The notes: generated from the letters alone by a model not told the origin. DNA of 64,000 bases from Episyrphus balteatus (GCF_945859705.1 NC_079136.1:124152028-124216027); one strand, 5' to 3'; shown: positions 37,002-49,292, numbered from the stretch's first letter. A program made the numbers and translations.

Positions 37002-37737
37002 ATTAGGTTGGGTCAAAAAAAATCGAAATTCTTTTTTTTTTTATTTGGTAGGTACTCTGAAAAATCGATTGCTAGACACCTCTAGAATATACACACCAAA
37101 TATGAGCTCTTAATATTAATGGGAAGGTAATCCGCTTCGCAATTTTCCATTTTTACATCAAGCTTTTACGAAAAAAAAAATCATTTTTTTATTCATTGAC
37201 TTTTTAGCAATTTTTTTAACATATTCTTGTAGAAAATTGAACGCTCTACAAAAATTGCCTTATACACTTTTTTCGTTTATCTAACCGTTTAATAGATATT
37301 TGAGGTCCAAAAATCAAGAAAATCCTTAAAAATTCGTTGTTTCTTCTTAATTTTGTAACAAATTGAAAAAATTATAATAATCAAACGCGCAAGACATATT
37401 CTTGTAGGAAATAGATTGTTCCACAAAAAAGGTCTTAATAACTTTTTTCATTAATCTAACCATTCTAAAGATATTCGAGGTCAAATTTAAAAAAAAAAAA
37501 TTATAAAAACATTTTTTACTTTTCAAAATTTTCTAATTCACTGAAAATTCATTAGTTTCAAATTAACAAGGTATATTCTTGTAGGGGCTTAAATGTTCTA
37601 CAAAAAATTTCTTGCAATCAAATTGATTGCTTTAACCGTTTAAAAGATAATCGTATCGAGAGGTGTCTAGCAATCGATTTTTCGGAGTACCAAATCAAAA
37701 AAAAAAAGAAATTTGATTTTTTTTGACCCACCCTAAT
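37002..37737. mobile_element. Transposon-like element with ~80-bp terminal inverted repeats, 736 bp
   Basis: The left end is ATTAGGTTGGGTCAAAAAAA; the right end (opposite strand) is ATTAGGGTGGGTCAAAAAAA. Pairing continues through ATCGATTGCTAGACACCTCT. The flanking 4-mer GTAT is repeated. The interior has three ~180-bp spaced units containing TATTCTTGTAG and TCTAACCGTTTAA-like words (37220, 37397, 37570). TTAGGTTGG resembles mariner ends, but a clean TA duplication is absent. No transposase frame. Confidence 0.8.
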
Positions 37738-38303
37738 GTATATATGCGTGTTTCTATGTTTTTACTTGGATATATGCAGTTCTTTTTCGTTTTACAACTC
37801 ATTTCTTATGGGGGCAGGAGGTGACGAACGGGAACTTCCATAGATATACATTTTATGTTTGTTATTACCTCTTCTTGAAACAATTTTTGCTGTTTTTTGC
37901 TTTTTTTGGGATAAAATTAATTTTTACTTTGAATGATTCAGTGTTGCCAGCCAGTGGTTTTAAATTGATATTTAAAAAAAAAATGTTAAATGCAAAGATT
38001 ATTATGTGCACATAATTTTGAAAAATATCCTCATAGTGTTCGAAAATTCTTATCGTGTTGGTTGTACTCAAGGAATTTTAAATAATATTTTATTCGCACT
38101 CAAAGACAAAAAAAAAATTAATTTGTCTAAACTTCTTGAGCGTTCAATTTTATTGAACTTCTTAGTTGTTAAAAATATTTTTAATTTTACGAAATTGAGT
38201 TAATTGCAAAAAATTTCAAACCGATATTTGGATTTTGTTGAAGCTATGTAAAAAAGCCTAAAATGATTTTGAAAATCATTTTACTTTCAAAGCCATCAGC
38301 TTT
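37738..38303. other. Non-coding spacer
   Basis: AT-rich with no recognised feature. Open frames on both strands at 37821-38203 are Ile/Phe/Lys-rich and overlap each other. Confidence 0.5.
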
Positions 38304-39181
38304 GGACAACAAATTTGGGTCAGTACAGTGATAAAAAATTAAGTTTATGTGACAGTTTATTTGTTCTCACTTAGTTTAAGAATCTTTAGTGATTCTTTGG
38401 CTAACTTCGAAAAAGGTTTAAGGGGACTAAGTTAACATCTCTACTTGATGGTTTAAGTTGCATTATTTTAATGACTGAAAATCTGATTGAGTTAATAATT
38501 TTTCTAAAAAAAAAATATCTACAAAAATTACAAATCTATTTTTTTTTTCAGATTTTCGAAAAAACCCAAGGAGAACCTCTTGCCTAAAAAAAATAGGCAT
38601 CGAGTGATATATCAAAAGAAAGATCTCTCTAATTTCTATTCATAACTGAAAACCAAAAGCTTCTTGGATGTCTGGTTGCTGAGTTATTGCAAACCAAACA
38701 TATTTTTTTTACATTTGGAAACAGTAATTTTTCGGATTTAAGTCTCGAAACAAGTTTTGGTTTGCAGATATGAGTTCATAGTGAACAGGCCTATACAATT
38801 GGCTTACATTTTATTTTTTTTAAAGATTTTCGACAAAAAATCATAACCCCTTGCTTAAAAATTAAGCATTTTCAAAAAGTCCTCCAAGTCCATCGAGTGA
38901 TACATCAAAAGAAAGGTCTTTCTAATCTCAATTCATAATTAAAAACCAAAAGTTTCTTGGAGGTTTGGTTGCTGAGTTATTGCAAACAAAAAATTGTTTT
39001 TTTCTGACATTCTGAAGAATATTTTTTCTGATCGAAGTCTTAAAACAAGTTTTGGTTCTATGAAATGCTCAAAATGTTGCCTCTATAAGACTTTAGACTT
39101 TTAACTTATTTAAGTTGAATCCTTAAATAAGTTACAAGTTGAAGCAAAAAATGGTGTTTTTTTTCGAAGAAACAGTAAAAT
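38304..39181 (+). repeat. Direct duplication, copy 2
   Basis: Near-identical to 33163-33960, offset by 5141 bp at the left edge. It carries extra segments, including GTCCATCGAGTGATACATCA (about 38887), CTGATCGAAGTCTTAAAACA (about 39028) and a ~36-bp piece near 39113-39148. Copy 1 appears to have lost these, since they belong to the 300-bp family consensus. Confidence 0.9.
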
Positions 39182-40350
39182 TAGGTTAATCCATTAAAGT
39201 AAAATAGTTTTATTGCACTGCTTGTATTTTTGATGATGGAGCCGTTAAAAAAAAAAAACAATATAATAAAAAATTTACATTTTGAAAAAAAAAAAACTTA
39301 GTACATACCACATTTTTTAAGAATTTTATTAATGAACATCAAAATCAAAATCTTAAAAGTATTTACATTTAGCCCGTTTTTAAGAAATAGATTTTTCAAA
39401 AAAAAAAAAAAAATAAAAATACAAAATTTAAGTTTCAAGTAGGTACCTAAGTCAGAAATGAATTAAACGGTTCTTTGATAGGTACAATGTATCATCATAA
39501 TAATATGTCATGAAATGTTAATTTTTAGACAAAGTCTACCTATCTTTTAATGAAAAAACAAAATCGAAAATCATTAAACGGTGCCTGTCACAGATCCGTT
39601 TTTTTTTCAACGATTTTTTTTTTACTAAAGTAGTTATAAATCAGAGCTAAAATTTTGAAAAAAAAAAAATAATTTTTGTTTTTTAAAAAATCGATTTTTC
39701 CAAAAAGGAAGCATTGATTTTTTTTGAAATTTTGGTTTTAGATGCTGTTTAGAATTTTTAATTAATATATCATACCAATTTTACTTAACCATTTTTCTTT
39801 AAAAAAAAAAATTAGTTTTAAAAAAATTTTTAGGTATACCTACAAAATTAGTTTAAAAAGAAAAGACTCCAAGGATTTTGAAATTTAATTCTAAAAATGC
39901 ATCTTAATAAATTCAATCAAATTGCATACTTGGTTGAGATCTCAATTTGATTCAAGATGTTGTGTTTTTCCTTTGAAAAACGAAAAATTCTATATGAAAA
40001 GCCTTGAAAATTTTAGCAACTTGAACTCTAAGGGAAAGTTCGTGCATCTGCATCTTATTTTTATTGATATCGTGAGAGCCGTTTTTCGGAAAATTTAACT
40101 TTCAAAACAAAATTTATAAATTATTTTAGACTCAAAAAAAAAAAATTATTCGCAAATCCTCTTTTATGGAGGATTTTCAAAAACTACTTACGCTGTAACT
40201 CATTGTAGACACACATACTAACAGACTCAGAATAGAATAATGCAGTTAGTATATTTTATACCTGGCACTTTATCATACTTCAATAAATACAAAAGCCAAT
40301 GTTTTAAACCTTTTAAAAAAAAGTTTTTCGTAAATAATTTTCTGGCAACA
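39182..40350. repeat. Strongly decayed repeat stretch
   Basis: Fragments resemble the hairpin-tail family: ACGGTTCTTTGATAGGTACA (39469), GGTGCCTGTCACAG (39580), GAGAGCCGTTTTTCGGAAAA (40073) and ACACACATACTAACAGACTC (40209). They are too diverged to set borders. No gene. Confidence 0.45.
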
Positions 40351-41640
40351 CTTTTCTCCTATATTTGCAATAGAGGCATGCCGCCACCATAAGCTTTTAT
40401 CCTAATTTCCAAACGATATGTTTAAGAAGACTTTGCCAATCCATTTTGGAAGACAACCGTTGAGAGACGTACCATATATTTTATATTATATTCGGTATCC
40501 ACACATAAATGAGCAGAAGATGAACAAAAAAAAAAAAAACCTTCGTGCTAAATGAATTTTAAAATTCCGCCTATTTAAGGACATATACACATAAACAAGC
40601 CAGCCAGCCCACATAAAATATCCCCCCCCCCCCCCCATCCATATATCCTTAAGGTATGGTTATAGGATATACTTGTACCTACATTTATTTTCCATCGTTC
40701 TACCTAAAATATCATATAGTTTTAGGCAAAATAGTGGTTTGATGCTCTGTGCAGCAGTTTTGTAGCAGAGTTTTGCGGCAGCGGTGCGGTGGTGTTGCTG
40801 CAAAGAAAAAGGTACACACACGTGAATAATTTATTTACCCCCAGAGTCTGTTTAAACTTCATGCTCACTCTCAAGCCCCCAAGCAGCATTTTCATCTTCA
40901 TCTCTCTTCTCTTGCTTCTGCAACAATAGAGCGCTATAGAAGACTACTATACACGTGCCACACATGTTCTCAGACTTTGTTAAGTGCTTTTGTCTGGCTG
41001 ACTGCCTGCTTTTCTATACATATAATATTGCTAAAGGCTCTATAAGACACCTATAAATATACATGGTATTTGCTCTGCTGCTGTTGTTCCATTTTCCATG
41101 TGCAATTTTCTATAGAATCATTCTTGCGTTTTATTTATTCCATCTCATAAAATTATCTCTGTGCGCTATTAGCTAAGGAATGAACACTTACTGTTGAGGA
41201 TGTCTTATCCCAAAAATCTCAACTAGCAATGCAACATATTACAACACTTTGCCACTTCTTGCCAACAAATTAGTTAACAACTTGTCCACTGGGAGAGCAA
41301 ACTCTGCTAAAAAAAAACCTACACAAACGCCCTCTATGAGAAAAAGGGAGAAGCTCTCCAAATTGAATTATATCGCCACATTGATGCTGTGTATCACAAA
41401 GTGTCAGAGCGCACACAAATTAACGTTAAAAAATTGGAAAAGTGTTACAGAACAAAAAAAAAAAAACCTGCAATGACAGTGCATTTTGCCTGCTAAAATA
41501 CATTTACAGGATGCAATTCCTGTGACGTTTTGTTTGTTGGCCAGTGCAATATTCGTAATCGGTAATCGATTAAAATTCAAACCAATTCCCAACTGTGGTT
41601 AGCCGACAAATTTCGTATCCATCAAACTGACCATCAAGCT
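40351..41640. other. Unique non-coding island
   Basis: Complex sequence with a 15-base C run (40622-40636) and a CAGCAG/GCGGCAGCGGTGC patch (40750-40800). No exon was recognised. Confidence 0.5.
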
Positions 41641-42008
41641 GCTTTTGTTCCGTTTTCCTTGTTTTTTTGTTTGTGTTTTTTTTTTGTTGAAATTCTCACT
41701 CGTCCACCCGCAACTTTACCAACACACACATACACAATTTAGCCGATATGCGAGCAATTATCGCGCGATTTTTAACAAACGCTGCATGTGTTGCTTGCGC
41801 GCGTGGAGAATTCTCGTGGATCTATAGCAAACCCATCGAACCAACGAATCAGCTAACCATTTATTATTTAAGCGAGTTAAAGACTTCCTGAGGCCAGAAG
41901 TGCGAAGAGGAGTGTTGCGACAGCACAGCAGCACAACCGAGAAATAAAAAAATACCCATTCATTCGTGCCCGCTTATCGGGAAAATTTTATTCACCAAAC
42001 ATTTAACA

Positions 42009-42266
42009 ATGAATAAATTGACAGTTGAATTTATATCGAACTCAACCCCCGACCACCCGACCCAGCAGGACTTCTGCACTGGACTGCATTTGTTGCCACC
42101 GATTTTGCCATTCGTGGAAAATAGTATTAGCGGGGAATCTCTAAATATTGTAGTTCGGGATAGTTCGCGGGACAACAATATTGGACTCAACGCTACCATC
42201 ATTGCCACCAATGTTGAAACCACACGTTCGGTGGCAGTGGCAATGCTTTTGTACAAAACACGTTAG
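42009..42266 (+). CDS. Candidate small ORF or exon, unrecognised (85 residues)
   Basis: Reads from ATG to TAG within a block (about 41640-42640) that is clearly more complex and CpG-containing than its surroundings. The ATG context is favourable (ATTTAACAATGA). The product is mixed in composition rather than homopolymeric, with two possible N-glycosylation sites (NST at 11, NAT around 62) and a central LHLLPPILPFVEN segment. Third positions are richer in G/C than the window average. It lacks a signal peptide, a strong splice donor and any family I recognise. A minus-strand frame (41960-42256) is also open over the same DNA, which weakens the case. It could be a small gene, a first exon, or chance in a promoter-proximal CpG block. 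Confidence 0.3.
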   Translation: MNKLTVEFISNSTPDHPTQQDFCTGLHLLPPILPFVENSISGESLNIVVRDSSRDNNIGLNATIIATNVETTRSVAVAMLLYKTR

Positions 42267-43430
42267 CCTAGCCCCTAAGCTTCTCTAACCCCCACCCCCC
42301 CTTCACCCACAAGCAATAAACAGACAAAAAAAAGGCTTTAGATATTGTTCGCACGCTACCTCGCAATAACTAGAGCGAGAGACTACATTGGTTTGGTTCA
42401 TTTGTTGGTTAGGTTGGTTGTTATCGATGGAAATATAGTTTTGGACTTTAGGTTATACACGAGCGACCACCGAATTCTATGGCGATATCAAGTATATCAA
42501 CGATTATTTTTTGATAGTGCCGTTGCCGGCCGACTGCCGGACGAGTTGAGGTATTGTAGTTTTGGGTTATTGTTATGCGGGTGCGAATATAGAAAAATTT
42601 CATATACACACATTTAGGTCTACGTGACTGGATTCGATATTGGGATCAACAGCAATATGGTTAAGGCTTGTTTAGAGGGGGGGGGGGGGGGTTTCCCCTT
42701 TTATTCCCTAGACTCTTTCCCTTGCACGCATCTAAATAAAATACCCTTTTATTATAGATTTTATTCAATTGAGAGATAGATTTTAATATTCTGGTGTGAA
42801 GTGAGTCACAAGTCACGTGCATATGCGAAACAAATTCAAAAGTATTACACAAATGACTGGCTGTTTTCATATGGTTGGTTTGGTAGGTTGTCAACAAGCT
42901 GCTTTGATGGTGCGAAATAAAAGGGGGATTTTTATTTCATTATTTTAAATTTTCTTTGGATCTTTTGTAAATAGTTACGAGATTGAAAGACTATTGACAT
43001 TGGTTGCTTATTTTTTTTTTTGGCAAATTAATACTAGGGTTTATGGAAAAAAAGAGAATATTTCCATTTTTGAAAACGACACGGTTGGATATGAATAGAA
43101 GACCGCAATAGAGTTAAGCTACACTAAATTATAGACAAAATAGGATAGAAGTTGTAGAGCTAATTACGAAATGGTATTTAAAAACTCTTTAATACCTCCA
43201 AAATCTGGAGTTAGGGGCAAAAAAACGATTTTTTGGACCTTCACCCATTGAAAAAAAATCTAGCTTTGTCAAATTAAAAATAAAATTACTCATTTTGGAT
43301 TTTTTTTTTTACAGTTTTGGACAGAAGACATTTAGAACTTTTTAACAATGAATAAAACATTTGGTTCGATAAAATCACTTAGTATTTAAAAGTTGACAAA
43401 GTTCAAAAATTCGATTTTTTTTGCCGACAT
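42267..43430. other. Non-coding spacer with G-tract
   Basis: Continues the complex block to about 42620 (GCCGTTGCCGGCCGACTGCC at 42521), then a 15-base G run (42677-42691). From 43090 on, low-complexity AT DNA leads into the 300-bp family. No supported gene. Confidence 0.5.
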
Positions 43431-43434
43431 CAAT

Positions 43435-44465
43435 TTAAAGTATATTTCCATTATTCCGAAGATTTTATCTTTGGACTTTAATCTCGAAAAAAGATTTAGA
43501 TTGAATATATGAGTTCATATTTAACAGACCTTTTCATTTACATTCAAAAATAAAAAATAATTTTTTTTTTCGGATTTTCAAAAAAAAATCAAGGTTAACC
43601 CCTTGTCCGAAAAAATTTAATTTTGAAAAAAATTCTTCCTGATCCATCGAGTGAGACATCAAAAGAAAGGTCTTTTGAAGCCCTATTCGTGAGTAAAAAC
43701 CAAACGTTTTTAAGACGACTGGTTGCTGAGTTATTTGCAATTAAAGTCCCGTGTTTTTTTTTTCCTAAATTTCGAAGCTGATATCTTCGGACCCAAGTCT
43801 CGAAATAAGTTTTAGATTGAATACATGACTTTATAGTGAACAGGCCTGTCCATTTTGGTACAAAAATTAAAAAAAATTTTTTTGTCCAGATTTTCGAAAA
43901 AAAATCAAGGTTAACGCTTTGTCGGAAAAAATTGCATTTTAAAAAAATTTCTTCCGAATCCGTCGAATGAGACATTATAGGAAAAGTCTCTTGAAGCCCT
44001 ATTCTTGAGTAAAAACGATTATTTTTTAAGACGTCTGGTTGCTGAGTTGTTTGCAATTAAAGTCCCGTGTTTTTTTTTCCTAAATTTCGAAGCTGATATC
44101 TTCGGACCCAAGTCATGAAACAAATTTTAGATTGAATATATGAGTTCATAGTGAACATGCCTGTCCTTTTTGATTCAGATTTTCGAAAAAAAAAATCAAG
44201 GTTGCAGGAAAAAATTGCACTTCAAAAAATTTCATCCAAATCCATCGAGTGAGATATCAGAGGAAAGGTCTCTTGAAGACCTATTCGTGAGTAAAAACCT
44301 AACATTTTTCAGACGTTTGGCTGCTGAGTTATTTGCAATAAAAAGCCCATATTTATTTTTCCTAAATTTCGGAGCTGACATCATCGAACCTGAGTTCCGG
44401 AAAAAGTTTTAGATCGAATATATGAGTTCTTAGTGAATAGGTACAAAAATTACGAATCTATTTTT
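43435..44465 (+). repeat. ~300-bp dispersed tandem family, about 3.3 units
   Basis: The GAATATATGAGTTCAT landmark or variant lies at about 43504, 43818, 44132 and 44416 (spacing ~285-315). Each unit has AAATCAAGGTTAACCCCTTG or a variant, GAGTGAGACATCA, GAAGCCCTATTCGTGAGTAA, and GGTTGCTGAGTTATTTGCAA. Plus orientation. Confidence 0.9.
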
Positions 44466-45145
44466 GGAAGATTTTTGAAAAAAAAAAAAAAAATTAAGGG
44501 GATCTAAACCCTTAATTTTGTGCATTTCGTGTCTTCTAAATTTTGGATTTTCGGCATTTTGGGTTTCCGGGATACCTATTGGTTTTTAGGATTTTGACTT
44601 CAACCCGGCTTTGTCACTTACGTAATAGACTTAATCACAGAATGTTGGCACCCCGACAAGATTTTTGGGGCCGCTCAGTAGCTTAGACGGAAACAAAAAA
44701 AAAAAAAAAAATAAATTCTGAAAACATGTAGGAAGAGTATTTTTCTCTTTATAGAAAGAATTTCCAGACATTTAAGCGTCTTCTAATAAAAGAACATTTC
44801 TTGCCCAACTCACCTTTGTTATCCGATTCAAGCTTATTAAAACACAATTATCATCAAAATAATAAGAACAAGAAGTCATCAAAACACTAAGTAAAATTCC
44901 CCCACAAAAATCATCTCAATAAAATCCCAATCAGAGTCACTTAACTGTTTCTTAAAAAAAATTCTCAATGCTTTTTTTGTGTGCTAACCTCATACCCGAA
45001 GTCTTTTACGACAAAGTCCTCATACGACGAGAGTATGTTTAAAGAATTCCTCTGCAACGTAATTGAATTTGAAAAGACCTTTCTTAGAAAAAAAAATCTT
45101 GTATAATATACAATTGTATAATTGTATAATATAATTGTATAATAT
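44466..45145. other. Non-coding spacer
   Basis: T-rich degenerate text to 44600 (reverse sense of the A-rich stretches). A patch follows with GTTGGCACCCCGACAAGA (44644), then AT-rich DNA. At 45098-45147 TATAATTGTATAATATA repeats lead directly into a palindrome. Confidence 0.5.
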
Positions 45146-45214
45146 AAATTGGTCTTTACTCTTCAAAAATGCATATACAATGTATATGCATTTTTGAAGA
45201 GTAAAGACCAATTT
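45146..45214. repeat. Perfect 69-bp palindrome (34-bp arms, 1-base centre)
   Basis: AAATTGGTCTTTACTCTTCA and the rest of the left arm (45146-45179) are exactly mirrored by 45181-45214, with a single A at 45180 between. With practically no loop it is a poor microRNA precursor. Confidence 0.95.
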
Positions 45215-47160
45215 CTTTTATAGAAATCTTCTTCTTCTTTCAAATGGATTTATATGTAAATTCAAAAAGCCACTCAGAATGACAAAATTATAGATTACCA
45301 CACAGATTCAAATATTCGGTCGTTCTCTGTGCAGTTTAAGGGGGCTTCTATAGATTGAAGATTAAACAGAAACACACACGAAACATGTTTGTGGATGGTT
45401 GGAATATGCGGATGGAAGCTAATGTCCCTTCAATAAAATATCTTCAGCAATAATTCAGCATCAATCAAAACTCAACTCAACAAGTTAATTAGGATCTTCC
45501 GCCATTATGATTGAAATTTATGCAAATTTTTGTAACAAACCCTCAGTTAAAATATTCATGTCTCGAGAAGTAGACGTGCAATTGTGTTTGTCCAGGAAGA
45601 TCTTTTGTAGAAATAATAATAATAATTATTGTTCGTCTTGTTGTCTGCGAGTTATTTGATTAATTTTGATCATTTGTTTGTTTCGACGTGTCGTCAGATT
45701 ATCCAGAAAATGTTTCCTAATGCAGATCATTTATACTTTTTGGCTCAATACACAAAGTGACAAAATACTTAATGCTTTATTAGCGAGCAGACAAATGAGA
45801 ATTTTTCTCTTTCTCTCTCTGTCTTGCTGGCATAATCCCAAACTACCAACTTTAATATTTATCATTACAAGCTTACAACTGCACTTCCTTAGCGACCAAT
45901 AGACGAAATAGCGGCGGCGCGCGGTTTGACAACCGACGGGGTGAACGAAACACCATGTTTTAAGTTGGTGCAATTGTATTAGAACAAAAAACGAAAACCA
46001 AAATCTCTCTCTCGAGGGCTAATCTAACACAGAGAGGAAGCAAAAGGACGAAATATATATGAAGTGAAAACAAGGACAAATCTGCTCTCAATCCATGCTC
46101 AACATGGCAACTACTTGGCAAATGAAACATACAGAGCCTCATGTACCGCACTTGAATATCCATACATAGAACGGTCCAGAGAGTATCATACACGCCGCAC
46201 TCTCTCCGAGTCCTGCTGGGTGCTATTAAAGGATATGTTCTTGGCTATGGCATATATTTTATATTGTAAGTTTCCATTGGGTGTCTTCTCAAAAAAAAAA
46301 AAAAAACTATATTATGACTTACAGTGGAATAAAATTGCTTAAATAGTGGAACTTAATTCCCAAAATATTAAAGTATTAACCAACCTTTGCAAAAAAAAAC
46401 CCTTGCTTTTGCAGATCAGAATTATAAGAATATCTGTGCTTGACATTTTTGGTACCGAATATTGCTTTCTCTTATCGGATGGTCTTATTGGTTATGATGA
46501 AGATTATGTACTTTACTTAACAAGGTTTTATGTATGTGAGCAAGTATGTTCGCTCAAATCTTCTAAACTGTTTATCATAATTCGATAAAATGAGATATCG
46601 TTGTTGTCCGCTTATTATAGGCTATGTATCATGCAGTTATATCACGCCCTCTAGAGGCGATAATAAAAAAAAAGCCTATACCCAACACACTAACAAGGCA
46701 ATTGTAATGATGCCCTATTTATCAAGTTATGATAAGTAATTAAGAAGTTATGATTGAACATTTATATTATTACAAACATTTAATTTAATACATCTGCAAG
46801 CTGCTTCATATGAACCCCATTTTGGAGAATTTTCTTAGGGTGCTTTCCTACTAAAAAATTGCTGAGTAAAGTGACCGAACTCGAGTGAACGACTTTGAAG
46901 ATTTAGTCAAGATTAAAAGTGGTATAACTCCCGCAGAAGATTCGTCATTACCACCTTCTGATTTACCAGAGCTATTGCCTTTCCATGGGCCCTATAAATT
47001 CCTCGTTATTTACGCTAATTTGGCATAATAATTTTTCACTACTGCCACTAACCGTTCTCAGAATCAAGAAGAATTAAAAACCAAATAACACAACCAAACT
47101 AATCCAACAGTAGTTTTCTCCATAGCCCGAGTATTTTGAATTTTTAAAGAAAATAAAATT
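45215..47160. other. Unique non-coding island
   Basis: No supported gene. The frame at 46064-46342 (+) overlaps one on the minus strand (45960-46193) in a moderately complex block. Neither resembles a known family. Confidence 0.5.
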
Positions 47161-47167
47161 TCTGGCT

Positions 47168-47725
47168 GCCGCACCACAGCCGCATTACCACCGTTAATTT
47201 TACCGCATCCAATGCTGCACCACAGCCGAAACTTTTCATTTTATATGAAAAATTTCTCCGCACCCCAGCCGTACCCTTTCATTTTATTTTAAAAAAAATT
47301 TGCCGCACCACAGCCGCATTACCATCGTTAATTTTACCGCATCCAATGCTGCACCACAGACGAACTTTTTCATTTTATATGAAAAATTTCTCCGCAACCC
47401 AGCCGTACCCTTTCATTTTATTTAAAAAAAAAAATTGCCGCACCACAGCCGCATTACCACCGTTAATTTTACCGCACCAATGCTGCACCACAGCAGAAAC
47501 TTTTCATTTTATATGAAAAATTTCTCCGCACCCCAGCCGTACCCTTTCATTTTATTTAAAAAAAAATTGTCGCACCACAGCCGCATTACCACCGTTAATT
47601 TTACCGCACCAATGCTGCACCACAGACGAATTTTTTCATTTTATATGAAAAATTTCTCCGCACCCCAGCCGTACCCTTTCATTTTATTTTATAAAAATTT
47701 GCCGCACCATCGCCGTACTACAGCC
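47168..47725. repeat. ~133-bp tandem repeat, four units plus a partial fifth
   Basis: Units start at 47168, 47302, 47437, 47569 and 47701. Each contains GCCGCACCACAGCCGCATTA, CACCGTTAATTTTACCGCA, TTTTCATTTTATATGAAAAA and CTCCGCACCCCAGCCGTACC. The units are very similar, indicating a young array. TTTTCATTTTATATGAAAA is a local palindrome. A frame opens across the last units but only because the period allows it. Confidence 0.95.
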
Positions 47726-48637
47726 GCATGTCACTCAAAAAGCCGTGCGTCACTCGGGAAACGACCCTGACGATCAAAACCTCATCTGGAAAGTACAAAT
47801 CCCATCAAAGACAGTTCAGTTCAGTTAAAAAATTGATTGTTTTAGAAAAATAGCATGGAAAGTCTTCACGGTTACCGCAAACTCCGGTTAAATTATGTAT
47901 CGCTACTTGTAGTTTAATAATAGAGTACTTTCAATAAAAAGTTTTAAGTAAATAAAGTTTTAAATAAAAAAAATTTAATTATTTTTGCCAAATGTTAGTC
48001 CAAGGGCCAAAACCAATCAAATGTGAAAAAAAATGAGTAGGTACTTTCTGGTATTCTTTTTTTCAAATTGACACTCGAGTCTGAAAACTTTAGCATATTG
48101 ATTGGGCTAGAACTTAAAAGTTCTGTGACCTATGGATTTAAATTTTGAATGTTTAAAAGCTTAAAGGATTTTGAAATTTATTGAAATTTTGGTTAGTCTT
48201 CACTTTAATTATATTCGCAGTTTCAGGCTTCCAAAATCCAATTTTTCGGGTCTGCATGTTTTAACGACACTCTTGCAATCTACTAAAAAACTAGTGGTAA
48301 TCTGCCCCACTGTCTTACTATACTCTATTACAAGAAATCGCCGCTGTCGCCAAAACTTACTCTCTGGAATGGGCTTCTTCATGTCGTCAACGAACGAATT
48401 GAACGAATTTTCGTGGCGCCCCAATGTCTATCGCCAGACAGCCATACCCTATCCTATCATTTAAAAAATATCTTGTATCCTTATTTTTTTTTGTATAGAT
48501 ACTTTCAAAATTATTGCTAAATTTCACTTTAAGAAAACGCCTTGAGATTTACAATTTGAAAATTGAATGAACTTTTGGATTTCGGGTCGATTTCTTGAGC
48601 TACACAATAAAAAAAAAAAAAAAAACAAAAAACCTTA
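47726..48637. other. Mostly unique spacer
   Basis: A moderately complex stretch at 48200-48465 is open on both strands; it is discussed as a weak finding. Otherwise no feature. It ends in a ~20-base A-rich run just before the hAT-like foldback. Confidence 0.5.
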
Positions 48638-48862
48638 AAATGCATCAGGCTTGTAAAAGAATGCAATCTTTTGTGAATGCAGTCATTGCCATTCAGTTAC
48701 ACAATTCCAACAAAAGATTGCATTCATTGACTTACACTTGAGACTTAGACTTCAAATTTTGCAATCACCAATCATTTTCCATGAAATGATTGCAATCTTT
48801 TTTTTTCCCCAATCAATTGACTGCATTCAAATGATTGCAGTCTTTTGGGACTGCATGCAGTC

Positions 48863-49157
48863 TTTGCATTCTTTTTGCAATCTTTCCATTCCTTGGCAGT
48901 CTTTGCATTCCTTGGCAGTCTTTTGCATTCATTTGCATTCCTTGGCAGTCTTTTGCATTCATTTGCAGTCTTTTGCATTCATTTGCATTCTTTTGAATTC
49001 TTTTGAATTCTTTTGCATTCTTTTGCATTCTTTTTGCATTCTTTTGAATTCTTTTGCATTCTTTTGCATTCTTTTGAATTCTTTTGCATTCTTTTGCATT
49101 CTTTTGCATTCTTTTGAATTCTTTTGCATTCTTTTGCATTCTTTTTGCATTCTTTTG
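48863..49157. repeat. Left TTTTGCATTC array
   Basis: About 25-30 units of the 10-bp TTTTGCATTC (variants TTTTGAATTC, TTGGCAGTC) make up the left arm. The unit is the reverse complement of GAATGCAAAA, and AAAAGAATGCA is also present at the tip of the element (48656-48666). Confidence 0.93.
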
Positions 49158-49292
49158 CCACACCCACACCAAACGTATGGATTTCACAAAAATTTTAACA
49201 TTTTTTTAGTTCAAGGATGAATTTGATAGTTTTAAGAATTAAGTTCAACTATAGTATCATTGTCTGTGCAGGAGTAATAGTACAGTCAAATA

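Noticed and set aside
41404..41827. Frames flanking the 42-kb CpG block as upstream exons
   Set aside because: Homopolymer-derived segments and no splice-site pattern connecting them to 42009-42266.
45146..45214. microRNA hairpin
   Set aside because: Perfect pairing with a one-base centre is unlike a microRNA precursor, which needs a loop and mismatches.
46064..46342. Possible small gene on plus strand
   Set aside because: The overlapping minus-strand frame is equally open, no signals or homology recognised, and the tail is poly-Lys from an A run.
48738..49220. Long frames rich in CILLHSF or KNAKECKR repeats (also 49919-50578)
   Set aside because: They are the translation of a 10-bp array in alternative frames and appear identically from both arms of the foldback; no real protein features.
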